Shown here: positions 43,121-48,720 of the stretch, in pieces
Layout: every line of letters starts with the position of its first letter
Position numbering within the stretch: position 1 is the stretch's first letter
Origin: Desulfobacterales bacterium
GTDB lineage: Bacteria; Desulfobacterota; Desulfobacteria; Desulfobacterales; Desulfosalsimonadaceae
Assembly: GCA_018334555.1 (NCBI GenBank)
Contig: JAGXLR010000004.1
Span: forward strand, 1 to 48,720
DNA length: 48,720 nucleotides
Direction of reading: 5' to 3'
Translations under genes and position numbers: made by a program
Notes under the pieces: generated by a model
The model's input: only the letters and a program-made list of their open reading frames with translations
What the model was told of the DNA's origin: nothing
Database searches by the model: none

Positions 43121-44092
43121 TCATTGAACAGCCGGTTTGCGAATCAAGAAGGCGTCATCCGCCTCCTTGACGATCCGGTCAAACAGCTCCTTCAGGGTAG
43201 GAATATCATGGGCCAGCCCAACCCCCTGACCGCAAGCCAGAATACCGGCGTCAATATTGCCCTCATCATACATCTCTTTGGCATTCTCGCCCTTGATCAC
43301 CTCGTAGATTTCCATAAAGTCCGCGTTCTTGTCTTCAAGCGCGAGGCAGTCCTTGGCCGCTTTATTGGCCAGTACGCGGTGGGTGGCGTTTAAGGAGCGC
43401 ATGATCAGCATGGTATCGAGTTCACTGGCGTTGACCAGCTCCTGCTTGATTTTGTCATGGATCGGAGACTCCCTGGTGATCAAAAGCCGGGTGCCCATAA
43501 TCGCGGCTTCCGCGCCCAGTGACATGACCGCCGCCAGTCCGCGGCCGTCTGAAACCCCGCCGCCGCCGATCACCGGCACGTTGACGGCATCCACCACCGT
43601 CGGCACCAGGACCAGGGTGCCAATATCGAGCTTACCGGTAGCGCCCCCGTTTTCATATCCCACGACAGTGACGATATCCGCGCCCATATCTTCAACCTTG
43701 CGGGCGTATCGCGCGCCGACGCACTTATGAATCCATGTCATACCCAGGTCTTTGAACCGGCTGACCAGCTCCTCCGGCGCATGATGGCCGGAAGTCTCAA
43801 CAATTTTCAAACCGTAATCCGCCATGACATCAATATATTCATTGTTATCGATCTGTCGCATGGCGGGGAACAGGTTGATGTTGACGCCAAACGGTTTGTC
43901 GGTTTTTTGTTTTATCCTCTCAATCGCCGAAACGAATTCCTCCTTTGACGGATACATGGCGGATGCGATAATTCCCATTCCGCCCGCCTCTGACATGGCC
44001 GCAACGAACTCCGCGGTGGAAATCCACATCATGGCCCCGCCGATGATCGGATACGCAATCCCAAGCTTCTCAGTCACACGTGTTTTGATCAT
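43121..44092 (-). CDS. Nitronate monooxygenase/FabK-fold flavoprotein lacking the usual His
   Basis: A TIM-barrel FMN protein of the nitronate monooxygenase/2-nitropropane dioxygenase family, 323 residues. Seen are PIIGGAMMWISTAEFVAAMSEAGGMG, FGVNINLF, HKCVGARYARKVEDMGADIVTV and the phosphate-binding VPVIGGGGVSDGRG. Family members usually have an E-x-G-G-H-x-G segment whose His is the catalytic base; here the site reads YENGGATGKLD, with Ala in its place. It is therefore unlikely to be a classical nitronate monooxygenase. It lies 38 bp downstream of an AOR gene on the same strand and is probably cotranscribed with it. A 2-enoyl or other CoA/acyl reductase-like activity is a guess. Confidence 0.82.
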   Translation of the reverse strand: MIKTRVTEKLGIAYPIIGGAMMWISTAEFVAAMSEAGGMGIIASAMYPSKEEFVSAIERIKQKTDKPFGVNINLFPAMRQIDNNEYIDVMADYGLKIVETSGHHAPEELVSRFKDLGMTWIHKCVGARYARKVEDMGADIVTVVGYENGGATGKLDIGTLVLVPTVVDAVNVPVIGGGGVSDGRGLAAVMSLGAEAAIMGTRLLITRESPIHDKIKQELVNASELDTMLIMRSLNATHRVLANKAAKDCLALEDKNADFMEIYEVIKGENAKEMYDEGNIDAGILACGQGVGLAHDIPTLKELFDRIVKEADDAFLIRKPAVQ

Positions 44093-44130
44093 CTTTTCCT
44101 CCCCGATGGCTTAGCTGTAAAAAAGGGAAA

Positions 44131-45867
44131 TTAAAAATTATAGACCTGATCCAGCGCTTCGTCTGAAACGCCGAAAGTCCCGTTGTGAGGGGGGAACGGG
44201 GCTTTCCTGAAAAACTCGGGCAGGCGATCGTCTGTTTGCGTAAAGCCTGCCCGTTGGTTAAACTCCCGTTCCCTGCGAAGGACCTGCCTGCCCAGCTCGG
44301 TCACATCCTCAGCCGTTAAGCCGAGCCCGTAGAAAGCATTGATCATATCAATCAATGCCTGAAAAGTCGCCTCCTGATCCAGAATGGCGAAAGCGATAAA
44401 AAGACACATACCGGTCGCATCGATTGCTGCGGTGGCCACCTGGAGATCGCGGGACAACGCCACCTGCCCGTCCGGCTTCAAGGGATCGACGGCTCCCCCC
44501 ACGTTTAGGATATTGGTGGCTACGGCGTAGCCTGCCGTGTGGTCAGCCCCCATGGTGCTGGTGGCATAGGTCACCCCCATCCCCTGAACCGCACGCGGAT
44601 CATAGGCCGGAATTGCCTGGTTTTTGACAACCGGAATACGGTCGATGCCGAAAACCTTACCGGTTACCGCCGCCCCGCTGCCCAGAACACGGCCCAGCGG
44701 CGTCCCCCGGCCTACTTCGCCCAACAGGTCAACGGCCGCCTGGGCATCGCCGAACTCGGCCAGACCGGCTTCCATGGCAAGCCCTATGGCGACACCCATT
44801 TCAATGGTATCCAGACCGAAATCATCATCCATCCGGTCAAGCCTGGCAACCGCATCCAGATCATCAATGCCGCAGTTGCCGCCATGGGCCCATACGGTTT
44901 CATATTCCGGCTGTTTGGTGATGTAGTTGCCGTCCCTGTCGACATAGGTTCCGGAACAACGGATAACGCATCCCCGGTGGCAGCCCTGGGTAGCGTTTCC
45001 GCCGCGGCCGGTTTCGAGCTCGGCCTGGTTCTCCCCGCTGAGACGGGAGCTCCCCTCAAACCGGCCGCGGGTAAAATTATAGGCGGGATAGCCCCCGGCA
45101 TCATTGATCACCTTGGTTAATACATTGGTGCCATAGGCCGGAAGCCCCTGGCCCGTAACCGGGTGCTCCCTGAGGCCCTTGACAAATGCCTTGTTGGCGG
45201 CTTTAAAACGCTCCGGATGCATCGGGCGACGCACTCCCGTTCCCGTATCATCCAAAACGATCGCCTTGACGCCTTTGGCCCCCATTACGGCGCCCACGCC
45301 GCCCCTGCCGGCATGCCGGGTGGGCCGAAGCTCCATGTCCGTAATGGCCACCGACGCCGCGGAGAGCTTCATCTCTCCGGCCTGCCCAATGGAGATGCAG
45401 GCGATTTTATCCCCGTATGCATCCCTTAACTTGTCCACCAGGGCATAATTGCCCAACATCTTAAGACTATCGTCAGGCGCCATCACAACACCCTCTTTAT
45501 TGATGACCACCCCGTAGAGGGTATCCGCTTTGGCCTTTCCCTCCAGAACGATGGCGGCGTATCCCAGCCGGGCGAGCACCTGGGCCGCCTGACCGCCGGC
45601 ATTGGATTCCTTGATCCCCCCGGTCAGCGGACTTTTACAGCCAACCGAGAGCCTTCCGGACATAGCGGCGCTCGTCCCGCTCAGCATGCCCGGGGCGAAC
45701 ACCAGCCGGTTGTCTTCTCCCAACGGATGACAAAGGGGGGGAACCTCTTTTGAAATAATCGCCGACGTGAGGGCCCGTCCGCCAAGGCCTGCATAATCAC
45801 CCAGCGGCTCGGTTTTGTAGGTGGGCCCCTTGTCGCCTCCCATATTGATGCGAAGAATTCTATCCAT
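44131..45867 (-). CDS. AOR-family aldehyde:ferredoxin oxidoreductase, second copy
   Basis: A tungstopterin-type oxidoreductase of 578 residues, about 50 shorter than the copy at 17824 and only distantly similar to it. The pterin-binding segment reads RHAGRGGVGAVMGAKGVKAIV. The Fe-S ligands are in a CHRGCVIRC arrangement (CxxxCxxxC, not the CxxCxxxC of the classic AOR), with a possible fourth Cys in DATGMCLFIAF. It may belong to a different AOR clade such as the WOR or benzoyl-CoA-reductase-like groups; the substrate is unknown. GGAGG lies 7 nt before the ATG. It is followed by the flavoprotein at 43121, so an electron-transfer pair is possible. Confidence 0.9.
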   Translation of the reverse strand: MDRILRINMGGDKGPTYKTEPLGDYAGLGGRALTSAIISKEVPPLCHPLGEDNRLVFAPGMLSGTSAAMSGRLSVGCKSPLTGGIKESNAGGQAAQVLARLGYAAIVLEGKAKADTLYGVVINKEGVVMAPDDSLKMLGNYALVDKLRDAYGDKIACISIGQAGEMKLSAASVAITDMELRPTRHAGRGGVGAVMGAKGVKAIVLDDTGTGVRRPMHPERFKAANKAFVKGLREHPVTGQGLPAYGTNVLTKVINDAGGYPAYNFTRGRFEGSSRLSGENQAELETGRGGNATQGCHRGCVIRCSGTYVDRDGNYITKQPEYETVWAHGGNCGIDDLDAVARLDRMDDDFGLDTIEMGVAIGLAMEAGLAEFGDAQAAVDLLGEVGRGTPLGRVLGSGAAVTGKVFGIDRIPVVKNQAIPAYDPRAVQGMGVTYATSTMGADHTAGYAVATNILNVGGAVDPLKPDGQVALSRDLQVATAAIDATGMCLFIAFAILDQEATFQALIDMINAFYGLGLTAEDVTELGRQVLRREREFNQRAGFTQTDDRLPEFFRKAPFPPHNGTFGVSDEALDQVYNF

Positions 45868-45924
45868 AGGACACCTCCAGAAGACGGGTGGGTAAAAGGG
45901 GAAATCCTCTGGATCAGTATTACA

Positions 45925-45949
45925 CCTTAATTAGGCGATTTTCAAGTTT
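45925..45949 (+). repeat. Family A terminus fragment
   Basis: CCTTAATTAGGCG followed by ATTTTCAAGTTT matches the first 25 bp of family A with small changes. It is fused directly to an inverted family C piece beginning TTTGATGGCG. Confidence 0.6.
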
Positions 45950-46054
45950 GATGGCGTCGTAAAAAGCGATTTATTCCGCTGGTGCGGTATTTTTGCAGAA
46001 AGAAACGCTAAAAAACATTCGCATTGTCATTTCGAGCGGCAGCAGGAAATCTTT
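45948..46054 (-). repeat. Family C dispersed repeat, partial inverted copy
   Basis: Begins TTGATGGCGTCGTAAAAAGCG and includes TTTTGCAGAAAG and ATTGTCATTTCGAGCGGCAGC. It is the reverse complement of the right part of family C. The following 80 bp up to the gene at 46134 contain a TATAAT box (46122-46127) but no SD. Confidence 0.75.
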
Positions 46055-46133
46055 GACCAACTGGAAATCCTGCGGATTGATTTCCCCCTTGTTTTCCTGG
46101 GATACAGTTCTTAGTATGGGGTATAATAGTGTT

Positions 46134-46760
46134 ATGTCTATAGAGAAGATAAAATACGCCCTTGGCTTTTTACTCGGCAAGGACGATCTGGTCCCTGCCC
46201 TTGCCACAGTGCTTGATAGATGCCACTGCCAACAGGGTATCCGGTTTTATGAGATCAAAAAAATAGCCGGGGAGGAGGCTGAAGAGCTCCTGCTTTTGGC
46301 CTGGGATTGGAAGCTGCTTTTGCCGAGGCGGTCCGGACAATGCGCGGAATGGGATGACCGAATCATGGTGTTTAAACCGGAGGAATATTATGAAATCCCC
46401 AATATCGCATATTTTTTACTTGAATTGGTTGCTGATACCGGCATTTGGGATATCGATACGGCAGTCCGTTCAATGTTTGCCCATATGGGGGAGGCTGCAT
46501 ACGATAGAATGCCTACCCTGACCGAAGAAGCCGCAAAATTGGCGAAAAACCGGTGCATACGCGCTGCAGATATAAATTCGGCATGCATCCGCACCGGCCT
46601 TAAAAACCGAACCGATGCCATGATCGCCGCTCTAAAGGGCGGCGGAATTATCAGTCCGAAACTCAAATCCGGCAGCCCGACGCAGCGCAGCGGTTCTCCG
46701 GTTTACGAGGTCCACCCGGTCGTAATCGAACTTTATCGCAACCCAATAGGGGGCCAATGA
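46134..46760 (+). CDS. Uncharacterised protein, first of a paralogous pair
   Basis: I do not recognise the family. From ATG 46134 it has 208 residues, no signal peptide or membrane segment, and a mixed helical composition. A central segment LLLPRRSGQCAEWDDRIMVF followed by KPEEYYEIP resembles the corresponding segment of the next gene, so the two are probably paralogues. A C-terminal part (IRAADINSACIRTGLKNRTDAMIAALKGGGIISPKL) looks like a winged-helix unit, hinting at a nucleic-acid or regulatory role. I chose 46134 because the upstream part of the frame is family C repeat. A TATAAT box 6 bp before this ATG and the absence of an SD would fit a leaderless mRNA. Its 3' end overlaps the next start (ATGATG). 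Confidence 0.7.
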   Translation: MSIEKIKYALGFLLGKDDLVPALATVLDRCHCQQGIRFYEIKKIAGEEAEELLLLAWDWKLLLPRRSGQCAEWDDRIMVFKPEEYYEIPNIAYFLLELVADTGIWDIDTAVRSMFAHMGEAAYDRMPTLTEEAAKLAKNRCIRAADINSACIRTGLKNRTDAMIAALKGGGIISPKLKSGSPTQRSGSPVYEVHPVVIELYRNPIGGQ

Positions 46761-47359
46761 TGACAGCCAACGCCTTAGAAAATCTCGAAACCGCCCTGCT
46801 CTCCGTTTTTTCGAATGAAGAGGCGGGATGCCTGGCCCGCCTGCTTCACAGCTTCAATTCGGGGGAGAGCATTTATTATGAGAATATCGATCTGTCCCAC
46901 GCCGTCAAAGATGACTGTATCCTGACGGCCTTCGAAGAACGCCTGATTATTCCGCAGCTATCGAGCCAGGGCAGCGCCTGGGAGGATCGTATGCTCCAGC
47001 TCCAGCCGGGGGCGCTCTATATTATGCCCTGGGTGACCCGAAGGCTGGTCGACGGGGCCGAGGCTAACGCCGTCTTTGACCCGAACGGGGCCATCCGGCA
47101 GGTGATGGCGGAAAAGGATGAGGGGTTGGCGAGGGCAATGATTGACTTTTTTAACAAATTAAAACCGCATGCCGTCAGCTATAAAGTGGAGGGCGGCTTA
47201 ATGAACACCCTGAATAGGGGATACGATCCACCGCTTGATCTTCATGAGGTTTTGGATCATTTTGTTCTGGCCGGCATGATGAGCCCTTGTACCCGCGGCC
47301 CCATCACCAAGGGGCTGGTTTGGTATGAAATCAACCCGTCACTCTACTGGGGGGATTAA
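46757..47359 (+). CDS. Uncharacterised protein, second of a paralogous pair
   Basis: A 200-residue cytoplasmic protein of unknown function. The N-terminal half is helical (LENLETALLSVFSNEEAGCLARLLHSF). The segment LIIPQLSSQGSAWEDRML followed by LQPGALYIMP parallels LLLPRRSGQCAEWDDRIM in the preceding gene. The C-terminal part (LDLHEVLDHFVLAGMMSPCTRGPITKGLVWYEINPSLYW) again suggests a small winged-helix-like unit. It overlaps the first gene by 4 bp and is surely cotranslated. Conserved W-(D/E)-D-R is the best common marker. Confidence 0.72.
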   Translation: MMTANALENLETALLSVFSNEEAGCLARLLHSFNSGESIYYENIDLSHAVKDDCILTAFEERLIIPQLSSQGSAWEDRMLQLQPGALYIMPWVTRRLVDGAEANAVFDPNGAIRQVMAEKDEGLARAMIDFFNKLKPHAVSYKVEGGLMNTLNRGYDPPLDLHEVLDHFVLAGMMSPCTRGPITKGLVWYEINPSLYWGD

Positions 47360-47538
47360 GCCGTTAGGCGTACCGGAAATTTTTTTACGCTCTTAACGCC
47401 CTTATTTTCAGGCTTTCCGGCAAACCAGCCGATTTTGAGTATTGACAGATGGGTAAAAAAAGGAATAATAAAAACGAGAGATTATATATCGTATGGCGAC
47501 TAAAAAAAACGGTTGTTTTAAAAAACAGGGAGGATGGT

Positions 47539-47856
47539 ATGAAACCGGGTAAAAAATTTATGGTAATGGCAATCATTTTTTCCTTTATTCTTCTGCCGCT
47601 GGGTTCAACCGCCATCGGAGTCCAACACCAATGGCACAAAGACAAGTATGGCATCGAACAGGTGGAGTCATGGGATATGATCCTGGATGTGTTTGCGACC
47701 CGTCCTGTAGGGATTGTTTCCACAATCTTCGGGACCGGCACATTCATCGTATCCAGTCCCTTCTCCGCACTGGGCGACAATTTGCAGCAGTCTTTCGATG
47801 AATTGGTGAAAAAACCGTTTCTGTATACCTTTAAACGGCCATTGGGCATCTTTTAA
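47539..47856 (+). CDS. Small exported or membrane-anchored hypothetical protein
   Basis: 105 residues. A positively charged start and hydrophobic core (KPGKKFMVMAIIFSFILLPLGSTAIG) form a signal peptide or N-terminal anchor. The rest has a second hydrophobic, Gly/Ser/Phe-rich stretch (ATRPVGIVSTIFGTGTFIVSSPFSALG), which could be a transmembrane hairpin, and a basic tail LVKKPFLYTFKRPLGIF. I chose ATG 47539 because GGAGG lies about 6 nt upstream; a longer frame from 47449 has no SD. The family is conserved-looking but unnamed to me. Its stop codon lies at the edge of a hairpin (47855-47892). Confidence 0.65.
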   Translation: MKPGKKFMVMAIIFSFILLPLGSTAIGVQHQWHKDKYGIEQVESWDMILDVFATRPVGIVSTIFGTGTFIVSSPFSALGDNLQQSFDELVKKPFLYTFKRPLGIF

Positions 47857-47892
47857 AAAGGAGTGGACCATAGAGGCTATATCCTCCTTTTT
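47855..47892 (+). terminator. Hairpin between two genes, possible terminator/attenuator
   Basis: AAAAAGGAG (47855-47863) pairs with CTCCTTTTT (47884-47892) across a 20-nt loop. The T-run is part of the stem, as in bidirectional terminators. It covers the GTG candidate start of the next gene, so it may regulate that gene's expression. Confidence 0.4.
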
Positions 47893-48408
47893 ATGGCGCC
47901 CCATGATTATTCCAAGAAGGCACAAAACAAAGAGGCGCAGGGTATAAAAGAGATCGTTATACCACGGGAAGACGCCGTGTTTTGGCTCGACAGCCAGGGC
48001 AATTGGCGTAACGCCGGTGGGAAGTTCCGCAAAAAGAAAATCATCGACCATTTTCATTCATCCATATCAAAGGATGAGAATGGTTACTTTCTATATCAAG
48101 ATAAGGGCGGGGTCTGGGAAAAGGTCTATTTCCCCTACGAAGACACCGCCCTTTTTGTCTTTGACGTAATTTTCAGCCAAACGGCTGACGAACCGGATAT
48201 CACGCTGGTCTTGAACACCGGAAGCAGACTCGCCCTTTCCCCCCAAAATCTGTATGCCGTCAATGACTGTCTCTATCTGAAGGCAAACGATGACATCATC
48301 AAATTCACTGAACGGGCCCTAATCAAAATTTCTGACCGCATTGATGAGGAAAACGGCAGCCTTTATATTCATGCGGGCGGCGCCCGCTATTGGGTGCCTG
48401 AAATGTGA
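47863..48408 (+). CDS. DUF1285-like cytoplasmic protein
   Basis: 181 residues from GTG 47863, or 171 from ATG 47893 (MAPHDYSKKAQNKEAQ); neither has a well-spaced SD, and the second start fits the protein better. The pattern DAVFWLDSQGNWRNAGGKFRKKKIIDHFHSSISKDENGYFLYQDKGGVWEKVYFPYEDTALFVFDV resembles DUF1285 proteins (a G-x-W segment, then a polar region and a paired beta domain). No signal peptide is seen. Function unknown. Assignment to DUF1285 is by eye and could be wrong. Confidence 0.6.
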   Translation: MDHRGYILLFMAPHDYSKKAQNKEAQGIKEIVIPREDAVFWLDSQGNWRNAGGKFRKKKIIDHFHSSISKDENGYFLYQDKGGVWEKVYFPYEDTALFVFDVIFSQTADEPDITLVLNTGSRLALSPQNLYAVNDCLYLKANDDIIKFTERALIKISDRIDEENGSLYIHAGGARYWVPEM

Positions 48409-48500
48409 CGGATTAGACAAGGGGGCCGCCCAAGACTTCCTTTCTGCATAAATGCCGCCGCGAAGGAGGCAGAGGGAATTGGTTCCTGACCGTCAAATCG

Positions 48501-48534
48501 GGGGCAAGACCATCAGGCCATGCCCCGGCTTTTT
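48501..48534 (+). terminator. Rho-independent terminator
   Basis: Stem GGGGCA (48501-48506)/TGCCCC (48521-48526), then GGC and TTTTT. It follows the DUF1285-like gene by about 90 bp. A second small hairpin (CCGGT..ACCGG) lies just after it. Confidence 0.6.
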
Positions 48535-48565
48535 ATGCTACCGGTTTTTTTACCGGCCCAGAAAT

Positions 48566-48720
48566 TTGATGGCTTCGTAAAAAGTCCAATATCTGTGTTG
48601 CGCTGTATCCCTCGGAATTTCACGTACAGCTAAGTACGCTGCATTCCTCGGGATTTTGCGCGCCTTGATCTTGAACTTTTTACTTTGCCATCCTAAAATC
48701 GACTTTTTACGAGATTGTTA
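48566..48720 (+). repeat. Family B dispersed repeat, copy 3, reaching the window edge
   Basis: Begins TTGATGGCTTCGTAAAAAG, contains the CGTAC-AGCTAA-GTACG hairpin and reaches GACTTTTTACGAGATTGTTA at the last base. It is more than 90 percent like the copy at 20986 by eye. Confidence 0.88.

Noticed and set aside
45993-46133. N-terminal 47 codons of the open frame leading into the 46134 gene
   Set aside because: This stretch is family C repeat sequence, and no SD precedes the first ATG.

Overview
The window looks like a chromosomal segment of a strictly anaerobic, Gram-negative member of the Desulfobacterota (Desulfobacteria-like). This is inferred from two AOR-type tungsten/molybdopterin aldehyde:ferredoxin oxidoreductases, a NIL-domain ferredoxin, CoA-ester catabolism run by fused enzymes, outer-membrane and LPS-acting proteins, and short dispersed repeats in nearly every long intergenic gap. 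No rRNA, tRNA, CRISPR array, phage or transposase gene was seen.

Layout. 1-4.6 kb: an exported beta-barrel-like protein, then a coupled ferredoxin/mnmA/mtaB operon for tRNA sulfur modification. 4.9-20.5 kb: a lipid/CoA catabolic island. It has a MerR and a TetR regulator, an enzyme with the alpha-methylacyl-CoA racemase triad (H129/D159/E244), a hydratase-SDR-SCP2 fusion, a 910-residue HMG-CoA-synthase-like/DUF35/SDR/SCP2 fusion, an SCP-x-type thiolase, an acyl-CoA dehydrogenase, an iron alcohol dehydrogenase, a free SCP2 protein, an AOR and a second TetR. 20.6-30.2 kb: housekeeping and envelope genes (YkgJ, DUF4404, monoacylglycerol-lipase-like hydrolase, AI-2E permease, LpxR, ThyX, acyl-ACP thioesterase, fused chorismate mutase/prephenate dehydrogenase, TtuA-like thiolase, CoA-disulfide-reductase-like enzyme). 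30.6-41.4 kb: a glycogen operon (AGL-like two-domain debranching enzyme, small CBM48 protein, phosphorylase, synthase, eukaryote-like branching enzyme). 41.4-48.7 kb: an exported isoaspartyl methyltransferase coupled to a secreted Ni superoxide dismutase, an AOR plus a nitronate-monooxygenase-fold flavoprotein, and four poorly characterised proteins.

How it fits together. The catabolic island has the same parts list as peroxisomal oxidation of 2-methyl-branched acyl-CoAs (racemase, acyl-CoA desaturation, MFE-2-like hydratase/dehydrogenase with SCP2, SCP-x thiolase). It adds an alcohol-to-aldehyde-to-acid module (Fe-ADH, AOR) and three SCP2 domains, which suggests a hydrophobic, possibly branched or isoprenoid/sterol-like substrate. 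The most unusual item is the four-domain fusion, whose condensing-enzyme domain appears to carry Gln where the catalytic Cys should be. A dense array of CCATCA half-sites with a good sigma70 promoter lies in front of the island.

Two families of small non-coding elements are scattered through the window. Family A has 13-bp terminal inverted repeats (CCTAAATTGAGCG) and, at the clearest copies, 5-bp target duplications. Family B/C shares a different terminus (TTGATGGCTTCGTAAAAAG). Both look like MITE-type elements whose mobilising enzyme is not encoded here.
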